Positions 17,072 to 26,980 of a DNA stretch of 64,000 nt are shown here, one piece after another (position 1 is the first letter of the stretch; each line of letters begins with the position of its first letter). Under the pieces are notes generated by a model, which was not told the DNA's origin, searched no databases, and saw only the letters and a program-made list of their open reading frames with translations. Both the position numbers and the translations under genes were made by a program. The stretch comes from Bifidobacterium catenulatum PV20-2 (GTDB taxonomy: Bacteria > Actinomycetota > Actinomycetes > Actinomycetales > Bifidobacteriaceae): assembly GCF_000800455.1 (NCBI RefSeq), contig NZ_CP007456.1, positions 1,426,001 through 1,490,000 on the forward strand. The letters are read 5' to 3'.

Positions 17072-19453
17072 TCAGTCAACGACGGCGCCCTGGTGGAACG
17101 TACGGGAAATCACGTCGAGCTGCTGTTCCTTGGTGAGCTTGACGAAGTTCACCGCGTAGCCGGAGACACGCACGGTCAGGTGCGGGTACTTCTCCGGGTG
17201 ATCGACGGCATCCTCAAGCTGTTCCTTGCGCAGCACGTTGATGTTGGCGTGGTACAGACCATGGCCATTGCCGGCGTCCAGAATGCCTACAAGGTTGCCG
17301 ATGCGCTCGTCCTCATCGCGACCCAGACCGTCAGGGGTGATGGTGTTGGTCAGCGAAATGCCGTCAAGAGCATCGTTGTAGTCGATCTTGCCGACGGAGA
17401 ACATGGACGGCAGCATACCGTGGGAGTCCATGCCGTTCTCCGGATTTGCGCCCGGAGCGTACGGGGTGCCCTTCTTGTGGCCGGACGGGAAGGCACCGGT
17501 GGCCTTGCCGTATTCCACGTTGGAGGTGATGGTCAGGATGGACTGGGTCGGGACTGCTCCACGGTACACCGGCAGGCGCTTGACTTGGCCCATAACGGTG
17601 GAGACGACCCACTTGGCGATCTCGTCGGCACGATCATCGTCGTTGCCGTACAGCGGGAACTCGCCTTCGGTGCGGTAGCCGACGATCAGATCGTCATCGG
17701 CACCTTCAACGTACTCCGCCTCGTGACCCGGGGTGGTCTTGGCGTCCTTGTTGTAGATCGGGTAAACCTTAGCGTACTTGCATGCGGACAGGGAATCAGC
17801 TGCGATGGACAGACCGGACATACCGCAACCGAGGGTACGGTACACCTCCTTGTCGTGCAGAGCCATCTCGATGGACTCGTATGCATACTTATCGTGCATG
17901 TAGTGGATGATGTTCAGGGCCATGACGTAGGTCTCGGACAGCCATTCGAGAGCCTTCTCATAGTTGGCCTTGACCTTCTCGTAATCCAAGGAGCCGTCGG
18001 CTTCCGGCTGAACCGGCTCGATAACACCCTTGTCGATGACCTGCATGCCCGTCATCTCGTCGCGGCCGCCGTTGATGGCGTACAGCAGAGCCTTGGCGGA
18101 GTTCACACGGGCTGCGAAGAACTGCATCTGCTTGCCCACGCGCATCGGGGAGACGCAGCATGCGATGGCGGCGTCATCGCCCCAGTGGGAGCGGATTTCC
18201 TTGTCAGACTCGTACTGGATTGCCGAGGTGTCGATGGAGATCTTGGCGCAGAAGCGCTTGTAGGCTTCCGGCAGCTTCGGATCCCAGAAGATGGTGATGT
18301 TCGGCTCCGGGCCAGGTCCAAGGTGCTCGAGGGTCAGGGTGTCGAGCAGACGGAAGGAGGTCTTGGTGACCAGCGTACGGCCATCATCGCCGAAGCCTGC
18401 GTCGGACCAAGTCGCCCAGTACGGATCGCCGGAGAAGATCGCGTCGTAATCCTTGGTACGCAGGAAGCGCACGATACGCAACTTCATGACCAGATTGTCA
18501 ATGATCTCCTGTGCGTCGGTCTCGGTGATCTTACCGGACTTCAGGTCACGCTCAAAGTACACGTCGAAGAAGGTAGAGACGCGGCCGAACGACATTGCGG
18601 CGCCATCCTGGCTCTTGACGGAAGCGAGGTAGCCCATGTAGGTCCACTGCACTGCTTCCTGAGCGGTCTGTGCCGGACGGGACAGGTCAAGACCATATTC
18701 GTTGCCGAGGTTGATCAGCTGCTTCAGGGCCTTGATCTGCTCGTCATGCTCCTCGCGGAAGCGAATCCAGTGCTCGATCTCCGGCTCGGTGAAGTCGTTG
18801 CGGTACGGCACGGAGTCCTTGTCACGCTGCTTGAACTTGATCAGGGTGTTCACACCATACAGTGCCACACGACGGTAATCGCCGATGATGCGGCCGCGGC
18901 CGTAGGCATCCGGCAGACCGGTGAGAATCTTGTTGTGGCGGGCGACCTTAATCTGCTTGGTGTACACGCCGAAAACACCGTCATTATGGGTCTTGCGGTA
19001 CTTGGTGAAGATCTTCTTGATTTCCGGATCCGGCTCCTTGCCGGCTTCCTTGATGGCCTGCTCGACCATACGCCAACCGCCGTTCGGCATCATGGCGCGC
19101 TTGCAAGGAACATCGGTCTGCAGACCGACAACCACATTGTCGACTTCCGGAGAGTCGATGTAGCCGGCGCCGAATGCGTCGATGCCAGCAGGGGTGTGGG
19201 TGTCGACGTCGTAGACGCGCTGCTTGCGCTCTACTGCCAGATAGTTGTCATCGAGGTACTGCCACAGGTGCTTGGTCTTCTCGGTGGCGTCAGCCAGGAA
19301 GGACTCGTCGCCCTCATAAGGCGTGTAGTTCTTCTGAATAAAGTCACGGACATCAATGTCCTTCTGCCAGTTGCCCTCAGCGAAGCCTTCCCAAGCCTTA
19401 GCCTGAAGCTCTTCCGGGGAGACTGCCGTCGCATCAACTGCTGCCATTTCCAC
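17072..19453 (-). CDS. pflB: Formate C-acetyltransferase (pyruvate formate-lyase)
   Basis: 793 residues, a glycyl-radical enzyme that converts pyruvate and CoA to acetyl-CoA and formate; in bifidobacteria it diverts bifid-shunt carbon to extra ATP. The adjacent active-site cysteines are in AIACCVSPM (~residue 430), and the radical Gly in RVSGYAV (~765) near the C-terminus. AAGGAG precedes the ATG. It is activated by the downstream PflA. A CRP/FNR-like palindrome lies about 100 bp upstream of the start. Confidence 0.98.
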   Translation of the reverse strand: MEMAAVDATAVSPEELQAKAWEGFAEGNWQKDIDVRDFIQKNYTPYEGDESFLADATEKTKHLWQYLDDNYLAVERKQRVYDVDTHTPAGIDAFGAGYIDSPEVDNVVVGLQTDVPCKRAMMPNGGWRMVEQAIKEAGKEPDPEIKKIFTKYRKTHNDGVFGVYTKQIKVARHNKILTGLPDAYGRGRIIGDYRRVALYGVNTLIKFKQRDKDSVPYRNDFTEPEIEHWIRFREEHDEQIKALKQLINLGNEYGLDLSRPAQTAQEAVQWTYMGYLASVKSQDGAAMSFGRVSTFFDVYFERDLKSGKITETDAQEIIDNLVMKLRIVRFLRTKDYDAIFSGDPYWATWSDAGFGDDGRTLVTKTSFRLLDTLTLEHLGPGPEPNITIFWDPKLPEAYKRFCAKISIDTSAIQYESDKEIRSHWGDDAAIACCVSPMRVGKQMQFFAARVNSAKALLYAINGGRDEMTGMQVIDKGVIEPVQPEADGSLDYEKVKANYEKALEWLSETYVMALNIIHYMHDKYAYESIEMALHDKEVYRTLGCGMSGLSIAADSLSACKYAKVYPIYNKDAKTTPGHEAEYVEGADDDLIVGYRTEGEFPLYGNDDDRADEIAKWVVSTVMGQVKRLPVYRGAVPTQSILTITSNVEYGKATGAFPSGHKKGTPYAPGANPENGMDSHGMLPSMFSVGKIDYNDALDGISLTNTITPDGLGRDEDERIGNLVGILDAGNGHGLYHANINVLRKEQLEDAVDHPEKYPHLTVRVSGYAVNFVKLTKEQQLDVISRTFHQGAVVD

Positions 19454-19555
19454 TCCTTCTGGGTGTTGGTTTGGCGACGCATCGTTACGTCGTCGCTAGT
19501 TACCGATTCTAGCTGCACGAACCTGTAAAGAACCTGAGTTTGAGAGGAAATATAA

Positions 19556-19569
19556 GTGACATATGTCAC
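19556..19569. promoter_or_regulatory. CRP/FNR-family-like palindrome upstream of pflB
   Basis: GTGACATATGTCAC is a perfect 14-bp palindrome; with its neighbours it is one mismatch from TGTGA-N6-TCACA. It sits 103 bp upstream of the pflB ATG, suitable for a CRP/GlxR/FNR-like regulator. Binding is inferred from symmetry alone. Confidence 0.5.
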
Positions 19570-19587
19570 AATTGCGAAGTATAAGAA

Positions 19588-19621
19588 AAATCGCGGTGCC
19601 GTAATCCAGACACCGCGATTT
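19588..19621 (-). terminator. Terminator of the 64-residue protein gene
   Basis: An 11-bp perfect stem (AAATCGCGGTG with CACCGCGATTT) and a T-run on the minus strand lie just after the stop at 19637. Confidence 0.85.
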
Positions 19622-19636
19622 CTTATATCGAATCAA

Positions 19637-19831
19637 CTACTTTTCATCGGAAGACCAGCGTTTCCATTCGCGATCCTGTTCTTCCCATTTGATGTTGCGT
19701 TCCTGCACGATCTTCCATGCATCGAGCGCGTCTTCCCTGGTTTTGTATGGTCCCATACGATGGCTCGCCGGTGAGATCATACCCAGTTCAGGCTGTTCGG
19801 TGACCGTATTGAAATACCATTGCTTTTCCAT
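19637..19831 (-). CDS. Small SPOR-like/hypothetical protein
   Basis: 64 residues (starts MEKQWYFNTVTEQPE, with MGPYKTREDALDAWKIV in the middle). The GPY-x-x-x-x-x-A pattern recalls a SPOR-type half-repeat, but it is too short to be sure. AAGGAGTG lies 4 nt before the ATG, an excellent site. Its coding frame and own terminator support a real gene. It lies just downstream of nadE on the same strand. Confidence 0.75.
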   Translation of the reverse strand: MEKQWYFNTVTEQPELGMISPASHRMGPYKTREDALDAWKIVQERNIKWEEQDREWKRWSSDEK

Positions 19832-19877
19832 ATCACTCCTTACGAAGCGTGTAACGAAACAATAGTTCGTCGCTATT

Positions 19878-21575
19878 TTATTCGCGGAATGCGTTAGTGA
19901 TCGGCAAGCGGCGGTCACGTCCGAACGCCAATGCCGTCACCTTTGGCCCAAGCGGATATTGACGACGCTTCCATTCGGCACGATCGACCAGTCGCATAAC
20001 CGTGTCGACGGTGGTTTCATCGAAACCGTCGGCGAGAAGATCCTCACGACCATGCGCATGTTCAATGTACATGGCCAGCACTTGGTCGAGCAGCTCGTAC
20101 TCCGGCAGCGAATCGGAATCCTTTTGCCCTGGGCGAAGCTCGGCGGACGGGGCTTTCTCGATCGAATTGACGGGAATCATCACGCCATCCGGCAATGGCG
20201 TTCCTTTAGAGCCCTGTTCGTTGCCCACAACATGCAGTCCGCCGATGCCCATGCCCTCGGCGGCAGCCTTGTTACGCCAGCGGGAAATCTCCCACACGCG
20301 AGTCTTCAGCAGATCCTTGATCGGAGCGTATCCGCCGACTGCATCACCATAAATGGTGGAATAACCGCAGGCAAGCTCCGACTTGTTGCCGGTGGCGACA
20401 GCCAGAAGTCCCTTGGAATTCGAATACGCCATAACGATCACGCCGCGAATACGCGCCTGCAAATTTTCAGCAGCCACACCTTCAAGATCAAGCTGCTTTT
20501 GGAAGGAGACGAACAGCGGCTCAATAGGCTGAATATCATAGTGTGCGCCAATATTCTTCGCTAAATCGGCAGCATCATCCTTCGAACCATCAGACGAATA
20601 CATGCTCGGCATGGAAATGCCATACACATTGGATCCACCCACGGCATCAGCAGCCATGGCAGCCACCAATGCGGAGTCGATACCTCCAGACAAGCCCAAG
20701 CACACGCCCTTGAAATGGTTCTTGGCCATGTAATCCTTCAAGCCGAGCACACAAGCGGTATACACTTCCTCATCCGGATCAGGCTTGGCCGCGATAACAC
20801 CAACCTGCTGATGTTCGGAGGCAGTGTCCAAATCGAAGAAGCTCAAATCCTCCATGAACATCGGAGAACATTCCAGCAGCGTACCGTCAGCGTCAACCAC
20901 GAAACTGCCGCCATCGAACACCAGATCGTCCTGGCCACCCACCTGATTGAGGTAGATCATCGGTGCGTTCACTTCAGCCGCACGGCGTACCGCAAGATCG
21001 AGTCGAGTATCAGTCTTACCCTCCTCATACGGAGAACCATTCATGGTAAGCAGCAAATCAATATGCTGATCGGCAAGTTCTGACACAGGACCGCCATCCT
21101 GCCAGATATCTTCGCAAATAGCCACACCAATACGTGCGCCATCCACATCAAGCACCATGGACTTATCGCCAGGACTGAAAATGCGGAATTCGTCAAACAC
21201 ACCGTAGTTGGGCAGGAAGTGCTTGTCATAGCCGGCCCAAACCACGCCATCATGCAATACAACAAGTCGATTACGCGGCTTAGATGTTTCACGATCAGTG
21301 CCGACCGTGCCAACCACCACAAACAGGTCGCCAAGCCCATCGGCAGCCAGTTCAGTAGCAAGCCAGTTGGCTTTGTTCCACGCGGCTTTGCGGAAGGTAG
21401 CCCGCAACGCGAGATCTTCAATCGGATAGCCAGTAAGCGTCATTTCAGGAAAAACCACGACTTGCGCATTGTTGTTGGCTGCAAGATGCGCATAATGCAT
21501 GACCTTGTCTGCGTTGGAGTCAAGATCTCCCACACAAGTATCGATTTGGGCGAGGGCGAAGCGAATGTTTGTCAT
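19878..21575 (-). CDS. nadE: Glutamine-dependent NAD+ synthetase
   Basis: 565 residues in two domains. The N-terminal nitrilase-type glutaminase has VVFPEMTLTGYP (Glu), the Lys region and GVAICEDIW (Cys at ~154). The C-terminal NAD synthase ATP-pyrophosphatase domain has GLSGGIDSALVAAM (~293). It amidates nicotinic acid adenine dinucleotide to NAD using glutamine ammonia, the last step of NAD synthesis. Length and order fit the actinobacterial glutamine-dependent class. Confidence 0.97.
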   Translation of the reverse strand: MTNIRFALAQIDTCVGDLDSNADKVMHYAHLAANNNAQVVVFPEMTLTGYPIEDLALRATFRKAAWNKANWLATELAADGLGDLFVVVGTVGTDRETSKPRNRLVVLHDGVVWAGYDKHFLPNYGVFDEFRIFSPGDKSMVLDVDGARIGVAICEDIWQDGGPVSELADQHIDLLLTMNGSPYEEGKTDTRLDLAVRRAAEVNAPMIYLNQVGGQDDLVFDGGSFVVDADGTLLECSPMFMEDLSFFDLDTASEHQQVGVIAAKPDPDEEVYTACVLGLKDYMAKNHFKGVCLGLSGGIDSALVAAMAADAVGGSNVYGISMPSMYSSDGSKDDAADLAKNIGAHYDIQPIEPLFVSFQKQLDLEGVAAENLQARIRGVIVMAYSNSKGLLAVATGNKSELACGYSTIYGDAVGGYAPIKDLLKTRVWEISRWRNKAAAEGMGIGGLHVVGNEQGSKGTPLPDGVMIPVNSIEKAPSAELRPGQKDSDSLPEYELLDQVLAMYIEHAHGREDLLADGFDETTVDTVMRLVDRAEWKRRQYPLGPKVTALAFGRDRRLPITNAFRE

Positions 21576-21616
21576 AGTTGTCTAGTGTATTGCGATTTAC
21601 GTATCAAACATGCAAA

Positions 21617-21653
21617 CGGCACGCATGTGGCAAGAAAAACCACATGCGTGCCG
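21617..21653 (-). terminator. Terminator of the M20 amidohydrolase gene
   Basis: A perfect 14-bp stem (CGGCACGCATGTGG and complement) with a 9-nt loop, downstream of the minus-strand stop at 21708 and upstream of nadE. Confidence 0.85.
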
Positions 21654-21707
21654 ATGGGCGCTGCATTCATATCGGTTTGCAGAAGGATTGAACGAAATCC
21701 AACCAGC

Positions 21708-22856
21708 TTACGCAAGTTCGTTCAACACGGTAAGCGCCGCATTGGCATAGAATTCCACACCTGCCTGCAAGGATTCATCCAATCCCACAAAATTCGGACT
21801 ATGCCAATCAGGGCATCCTTCCTCACCATTGGATCCGATAAAGGCGAACACGGGCAATGTGACTTTGGCGTATTCGCAAAAGTCCTCTCCCGCCATCGAC
21901 GGATGAATCGGCTCAAGCTGCGCATACTCGCGCACGTCATCGGCCACGATCTTCGACAGTCCCTCGTCGGAGACCAGCGGATCCTGAAAATCATCCCAGT
22001 CGATGTCGGCAGTGATGCCATAACCGGCTGCGATGGCGTTGACCTGTTCCTTGAAGCGTTCACCTACCATGATGCCGTCGGATTTGTGGAAGTAACGGAC
22101 GGTACCTTGGAAGCTCGCCTTGTCTGGAATCACGTTCCACACGTGGCCGCCGTGTAGTTCGGTAATGGACAACACCAACGGATGGAATGGAGACACATTG
22201 CGGCTCACGATGGTCTGCAATGCGAGAATCATCGTGGCGAGCGCTTCGATAGGACCGGTGCCCTTGTGTGGGTACCCTGCATGCGTGCCCGTAGCGTGGA
22301 GCGTAACGTGGAATTTCACGCATCCGGCCATCATAGGGTCGGGGCCGATGGCGATCTGCCCGGGCGCATAGTTTGGATTGTTGTGCGCACCGATGATGGC
22401 GGAAACGTCGGCCAGCAGTCCTGCGTCGATCATGGCGCGCGCGCCGGTGCCTGTTTCTTCGGACGGCTGGAACAGCAGTTTGATGGATCCCTTGATCTGT
22501 TTGCGGTGTTTGGCAAGCCAGAATGCCGCTCCCAGCAGATATGACATGTGCAGGTCGTGGCCGCAGCCGTGCATCACTCCATCGTTGACCGAGGAGAACG
22601 GCAATCCCGTGTCTTCCTGAATGGGAAGGCCGTCGATGTCGGCGCGCAATGCGATGCGCGGTCCGGGTTGTTCTCCGCGAATCAGTCCGACCACACCTGA
22701 TTCGAGCGGATTGTTCAGGATTTCGATGTCGTGTGCTCTGAGCAGTTGCTCAATGTAGGCGCTTGTTTTGAATTCCTTGAAGCTGCGCTCCGGATGGGCA
22801 TGCAGGTAATGGCGGATTTCGATGAGTTCCGGCGTGATTTCGACATGTTCAATCAT
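21708..22856 (-). CDS. M20-family amidohydrolase/peptidase
   Basis: 382 residues of the M20D type (hippurate hydrolase, IAA-amino acid hydrolase, N-acetyl-diaminopimelate deacetylase relatives). Features: HAHPERSFKEF at the start, ALRADIDGLPI, the metal motif HGCGHDLHM (~residue 95), QPSEETGTGAR, and SMAGEDFCEYAK near the C-terminus. It probably removes an acyl group from an amino acid. It lies upstream in the direction of nadE but has its own terminator. Confidence 0.9.
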   Translation of the reverse strand: MIEHVEITPELIEIRHYLHAHPERSFKEFKTSAYIEQLLRAHDIEILNNPLESGVVGLIRGEQPGPRIALRADIDGLPIQEDTGLPFSSVNDGVMHGCGHDLHMSYLLGAAFWLAKHRKQIKGSIKLLFQPSEETGTGARAMIDAGLLADVSAIIGAHNNPNYAPGQIAIGPDPMMAGCVKFHVTLHATGTHAGYPHKGTGPIEALATMILALQTIVSRNVSPFHPLVLSITELHGGHVWNVIPDKASFQGTVRYFHKSDGIMVGERFKEQVNAIAAGYGITADIDWDDFQDPLVSDEGLSKIVADDVREYAQLEPIHPSMAGEDFCEYAKVTLPVFAFIGSNGEEGCPDWHSPNFVGLDESLQAGVEFYANAALTVLNELA

Positions 22857-22910
22857 CTTGTGCGAATCCCTTGGTTTCTTTTCTCCCTTAAGCGGCTTTC
22901 ACCGTTGCTG

Positions 22911-23603
22911 TCAGCGTTTCAGCAGGTGCTTCGCGATGGCATTGGCGACGCCCTGCACCACCTGAACAAGCACAATCATAATGATTACCGCCGTCCAAGT
23001 CACAGTCTGGTCGAATTTCTGGTATCCGTAGGCAATGGCGAAATTACCTAGACCGCCGCCACCGATGTATCCGGCCATAGCCGACATGTCGAGCACGCCG
23101 ATGAACAGGAATGCGTAGGCGAGAATCAGAGGCGCGAGCGCCTCCGGAATAAGCACGGTACGCACGATGGTGAATTTCGAGGCTCCCATGGCTCGTGCTG
23201 CTTCGATCACACCGGAGTCGACGGGAACCAGATTCTGTTCGACAAGCCTGGATGTGGCCATGGTGCACATGATGATCATTGGGAAGATCGCGGCGGCCGT
23301 GCCGATGGAGGTGCCGATGACTTTGATGGTCAGTGGCTGCATGGCTGCGAGGAAGATGATGAACGGTATTGGTCGAATGATGTTCACAATCACGTCGAGG
23401 ATGCGGTAGACAACTGCGTTTTCGAATAGGTTGCCGGGACGCGTTCCGTAGAGCACCACGCCGAGGATCAGTCCGAGGATACCGCCCACGATCATGGTTA
23501 CGAGCACCATTTCCAAGGTTTGCCCGATGGATTCGAACAGGAGCGGACGTAGTACCGTCCAGTCGCTGCGACTTGCGAGGGTTACGCCTTCAATCTGTGT
23601 CAT
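22911..23603 (-). CDS. metI: Methionine ABC transporter permease
   Basis: 230 residues with about five membrane segments and the inner-membrane permease EAA-like loop (EAARAMGASKFTIVRTVLIPEAL) that contacts the ATPase. The layout is that of MetI. Its start overlaps the stop of metN by 4 bp (ATGA), showing coupled translation. It is the last gene of the metQ-metN-metI set. Confidence 0.93.
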   Translation of the reverse strand: MTQIEGVTLASRSDWTVLRPLLFESIGQTLEMVLVTMIVGGILGLILGVVLYGTRPGNLFENAVVYRILDVIVNIIRPIPFIIFLAAMQPLTIKVIGTSIGTAAAIFPMIIMCTMATSRLVEQNLVPVDSGVIEAARAMGASKFTIVRTVLIPEALAPLILAYAFLFIGVLDMSAMAGYIGGGGLGNFAIAYGYQKFDQTVTWTAVIIMIVLVQVVQGVANAIAKHLLKR

Positions 23604-24748
23604 GCCTGCTCCTGTCCGGTCTTGATGAGGGCTTGTTCGTATGGTGTCGGCTGTGCTGCGGTGCCGAAATCGACGATATCGCTGTTTTGCGCCAGTTCGT
23701 TCAGGAACGATTTGACATTGTCTCCGCCGAATTCGTAGGTGATCGCTCCGATGGCCACGCCATTGACGGTGTCGATGCCGCCGTACAGCAGGCTGCTCCG
23801 TACGCTGTGTTTGGCGATGAGTTGTGAAATGTTCTGTCCGGATGCCGCGATGACGGTACCGTCTTCACGCTCTTCGACGTCATGCTGTCGAATAAGCACG
23901 GTGACGATGTGCCCGGAATTTTCCTCATGCATGGTGTTGATGCGCGACTCTTCCGGAATACCGCTGATGGCGGTGGAGATGAATCGTTTGGTCACTGGCT
24001 GTCGAGGGGCCGCGAACACGTCGTAGACGCTGCCGGATTCCACTACCTTGCCGGAGCTCATGACCGCCACACGGTTGGCGATCTGCTGCACGACGTTCAT
24101 CTGATGGGTGATGAGCACGATGGTGATGCCCATTTCCTCATTGACTCGTTTAAGCAGCGATAATACTTCCGTGGTGGTTTCCGGATCCAAAGCGCTAGTC
24201 GCCTCGTCGGCAAGCAGGATCTTAGGATTCGTGGCCAACGCCCTGGCGATTCCGACACGCTGCTTCTGGCCGCCCGAAAGCTGCGACGGATATTTGTTCG
24301 CATGGTCACTTAAGCCCACGAAGTCAAGCAATTGCGTCACGCGCTTGTCTTGATAATCCTTGCGCCAATGGTCGAGTTGCAACGGATAGGCGATGTTCTG
24401 CGCCACTGTTTTGGTGGAGAATAGGTTGAACTGCTGGAAGATCATGCCGATTTTCTGTCGGATCGGGCGAAGCTTGGATTCGCTGAGCGACGACACTTCG
24501 GTGCCAAGTACCGTGACAGTGCCCGATGTCGGCTTTTCCAAAGCATTGATCAAGCGCACCAATGTGGATTTGCCGGCTCCGGAATAGCCGATGATGCCGA
24601 AAATGTCACCTTCGTTGATGGTGAGGCTCACATCGTCGACGGCGCGGGCAACGGTCGTGCCGCGTTTGCCGCCGTCAGTGCCGCTGCCGCGCTGTCGGAA
24701 CTCCTTGACCACATGGTCGAACGTGATGATCGGTGTGTGTTCTGTCAT
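23600..24748 (-). CDS. metN: Methionine ABC transporter ATP-binding protein
   Basis: 382 residues. Walker A GYSGAGKST (~55), signature LSGGQKQRVGIA (~158), Walker B ILLADEATSALD (~178) and the switch His in ITHQMN. The C-terminal ~80 residues form the NIL (ACT-like) domain, which binds methionine and shuts the importer when the cell is replete. It acts at the cytoplasmic face with MetI. It follows metQ after a terminator-like hairpin. Confidence 0.95.
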   Translation of the reverse strand: MTEHTPIITFDHVVKEFRQRGSGTDGGKRGTTVARAVDDVSLTINEGDIFGIIGYSGAGKSTLVRLINALEKPTSGTVTVLGTEVSSLSESKLRPIRQKIGMIFQQFNLFSTKTVAQNIAYPLQLDHWRKDYQDKRVTQLLDFVGLSDHANKYPSQLSGGQKQRVGIARALATNPKILLADEATSALDPETTTEVLSLLKRVNEEMGITIVLITHQMNVVQQIANRVAVMSSGKVVESGSVYDVFAAPRQPVTKRFISTAISGIPEESRINTMHEENSGHIVTVLIRQHDVEEREDGTVIAASGQNISQLIAKHSVRSSLLYGGIDTVNGVAIGAITYEFGGDNVKSFLNELAQNSDIVDFGTAAQPTPYEQALIKTGQEQA

Positions 24749-24818
24749 ACTGCCGCTTTCATTAATGGTTTTTCAACCCTTGACCATACAACCACGCCTG
24801 ACGTTGGTTGCACATATA

Positions 24819-24848
24819 GGAAAGCCCCCTCCTTGGAGGGAGCTTTCC
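24819..24848 (-). terminator. Intercistronic hairpin between metQ and metN
   Basis: GGAAAGC-rich arms (GGAAAGCcCCCTCC with complement, one mismatch) form a tight stem 10 bp after the metQ stop. It is probably a partial terminator that sets metQ expression above metNI. Confidence 0.75.
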
Positions 24849-24857
24849 GAAAAGGAC

Positions 24858-25829
24858 TTACTCGGCGTCCTTGGCTTCCTGTTCGATCGTCTTCAGGTAG
24901 TCCTGAAGTTCGGATGTGCTGAACTTGTCGGCCAGAACCGCAGTGCCGCCGGAGTTCTCCTGCAGCTTGTCAAGCACGCTCGTGGTTTGGAAGATCTCAA
25001 CGACCTTCTTGTAGACCTCGTTGTTCACGTCGGCCTTGCGGGTGGCGAAGATGTTGATGTACGGGCGGGCTTCTTCGGATTCGGCGTCATCCTGATAGAT
25101 GGCGTCGGTGGCCTTCAAACCGGCGTCGGCGACATAATCGTTGTTGATGACTCCTGCCGCGACCTGCGGGTCCTTCAGGGAGTTGGCGACCTGCTCCGCC
25201 TTCAGTGGGGTGACCTTGACCTTGGATTTGGATTCGTCGATGTCCTGCGGAGTGGAGAACGGCGTCCAATTGCCCTTCATCGTCACCAGGCCTGCAGCCT
25301 TGAGCACGCCGATGGCGCGGGCCTGATTGGTCTCGTCGTTCGGAATCGGAATGGTGCTGCCTTCAGGAATCTCGTCAATGCTCTTGTACTTGGTGGAATA
25401 CACGCCGAGCGGGTAGATTGCCACACCGCCGATCGGCTGCAGATCCTTGTTATTCTGCACATTGTAGTTAGCCAAGTACAGCAGGTGCTGGAACTCGTTG
25501 AGGTCAAGCTCACCGGAGTCGACGGCCGGATTCTCGGAAGTGTAATCCTGGAAATCAACGATATCAACGTACAGGTTCTGCTTTTCAGCCTGCTTCTTGA
25601 ATTCCACCCACTGCGGATCGGTGGCGCCCACCACACCGATCTTCACCGGGTTGGCTTCGGTTCCCTTCTCCGCGGTCCTGTCGGATCCGTTGAACGCACG
25701 AACTCCAAAGAATGCACCGACCGCGACCAATGCGACCACCACGACGGCGATGATGATGTTACGTACCGTGTGATTGACGCGGACCGGTTCTTCCGGCAAT
25801 CCTGCCGGCTGCTGATTTGCTTCTGCCAT
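24858..25829 (-). CDS. metQ: Methionine ABC transporter substrate-binding protein
   Basis: About 323 residues of the NlpA/MetQ family: VKIGVVGATDPQW, NEFQHLLYLANYNV, and a C-terminal VLADKFSTSELQDYL. The N-terminus carries one membrane segment (NIIIAVVVVALVAVGAFFG) without the lipobox Cys usual for MetQ, so it may be membrane-anchored rather than a lipoprotein. GAGAGGA lies 7 nt before the ATG at 25829; the longer frame to 25919 was rejected. It delivers methionine (D/L) to MetNI. Confidence 0.93.
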   Translation of the reverse strand: MAEANQQPAGLPEEPVRVNHTVRNIIIAVVVVALVAVGAFFGVRAFNGSDRTAEKGTEANPVKIGVVGATDPQWVEFKKQAEKQNLYVDIVDFQDYTSENPAVDSGELDLNEFQHLLYLANYNVQNNKDLQPIGGVAIYPLGVYSTKYKSIDEIPEGSTIPIPNDETNQARAIGVLKAAGLVTMKGNWTPFSTPQDIDESKSKVKVTPLKAEQVANSLKDPQVAAGVINNDYVADAGLKATDAIYQDDAESEEARPYINIFATRKADVNNEVYKKVVEIFQTTSVLDKLQENSGGTAVLADKFSTSELQDYLKTIEQEAKDAE

Positions 25830-25962
25830 GATGAATCCTCTCTTCTTCTTCCTCATTGCTTTGCATGGTTTCCAACGTGTCTTCGATGAGCTGCATGCCA
25901 TCGCGTCGTGTCCAACCATACGCGACGCTTCCGCTGCGAGACGCCGAAACCTAAAAATTGCC

Positions 25963-26079
25963 TTATCGGAGTTCGTTATAGCGGGCGTTCAATCGCAATG
26001 ATTCCAGCATTTTCATCAATCCTCCGGAATGCATGGAATCATGCGTGATAGTGACATGCACGGGTGTGTCGGCAATCAT
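25963..26079 (-). CDS. Possible 38-codon small ORF upstream of metQ
   Basis: On the minus strand an ATG at 26079 is preceded by GGAGCGGAC, giving a GGAG box 5 nt away. It encodes MIADTPVHVTITHDS, then HSGGLMKMLESLRLNARYNE, ending in a TAA at 25963. The composition is protein-like but no family is recognised. It lies in the metQ leader (134 bp from metQ), so it could be a leader peptide, or chance. Confidence 0.3.
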   Translation of the reverse strand: MIADTPVHVTITHDSMHSGGLMKMLESLRLNARYNELR

Positions 26080-26142
26080 GTCCGCTCCCTACACTGAAAC
26101 GAGCGAGCAATTACGAAATCACATATTCGGAAGGTGTTTTCC

Positions 26143-26946
26143 ATGACCGCAATCGACATCAAAGCGGCGTTTTTCGATATCGACGGAACGTTGACGAGCT
26201 TCACCACGCATGTCGTGCCGCAATCCACCATTGACGCGTTGCACGCGTTGCAATCCAATGGCGTCAAGATTTTCATCTGCACCGGTCGTCCTCCTGCGCA
26301 GATGAATGTCGTGTTGGATACCATTCCCGTCGATTTCGATGGCATTGTCGGGTTCAATGGCCAGTACTGCATTGACAGCAGCGGATTTTTGGAAAAGCAG
26401 ACGCTTGACTCAACCGATGTGGCCACGATCGTACGTTGGCTGGATGAGCATGAGGACATCGTCGCCTGCATCGGCGAAGAGGATTACGTGTATTTCAACC
26501 ACAGCAACGATCAGATGCGCCGCACGTGGGCAAGCTTGGGTAAAACCGCACCGGACGTGTTCTTCGACGATCCACTTGTGCGCACGGCGGAACATGAAAC
26601 ATTCCAGATGAGCCCATATATCAGCCGTGATCAGGAGACTGAATTGCTGTCGCTGTTGCCGAATACGCGCGGTGTGCGCTGGCATCCGGATTTCGTTGAT
26701 TTGATTCCCGCTGACGGCGGCAAAAATCGCGGCATTCAGCGTTTCCTCGACCATTATGGATGGTCGAGGAAACAGACGATTTCGTTCGGCGATGGCGGCA
26801 ATGACGTGGATATGCTACGTTTCACTGGCATCGGCGTGGCCATGGGCAATGCGACCGAGGAGCCGAAAGCAGTCGCCGATTACATTACCGACGATGTCGA
26901 TCATGATGGTATTTGGAATGCACTTAAGCATTTCGACATCATCTGA
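26143..26946 (+). CDS. HAD-superfamily Cof-type phosphatase
   Basis: 267 residues. Motif I FFDIDGTLTSF (DxDxT), motif II FICTGRPP, and the C-terminal FGDGGNDVDMLRFTGIGVAMGNA (motif IV) mark a Cof-type HAD phosphohydrolase acting on sugar phosphates or nucleotide-like substrates. GGAAGG sits 8 nt before the ATG at 26143, preferred over the in-frame GTG at 26134. It is convergent with the MATE gene, with 34 bp between stops. Confidence 0.9.
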   Translation: MTAIDIKAAFFDIDGTLTSFTTHVVPQSTIDALHALQSNGVKIFICTGRPPAQMNVVLDTIPVDFDGIVGFNGQYCIDSSGFLEKQTLDSTDVATIVRWLDEHEDIVACIGEEDYVYFNHSNDQMRRTWASLGKTAPDVFFDDPLVRTAEHETFQMSPYISRDQETELLSLLPNTRGVRWHPDFVDLIPADGGKNRGIQRFLDHYGWSRKQTISFGDGGNDVDMLRFTGIGVAMGNATEEPKAVADYITDDVDHDGIWNALKHFDII

Positions 26947-26980
26947 CGCTCTACCGTTGATCGTATCTCACAAGCTGATT

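Noticed and set aside
16919..19528. 869-codon plus-strand open frame
   Set aside because: It is the complement of pflB, whose protein is unmistakable.
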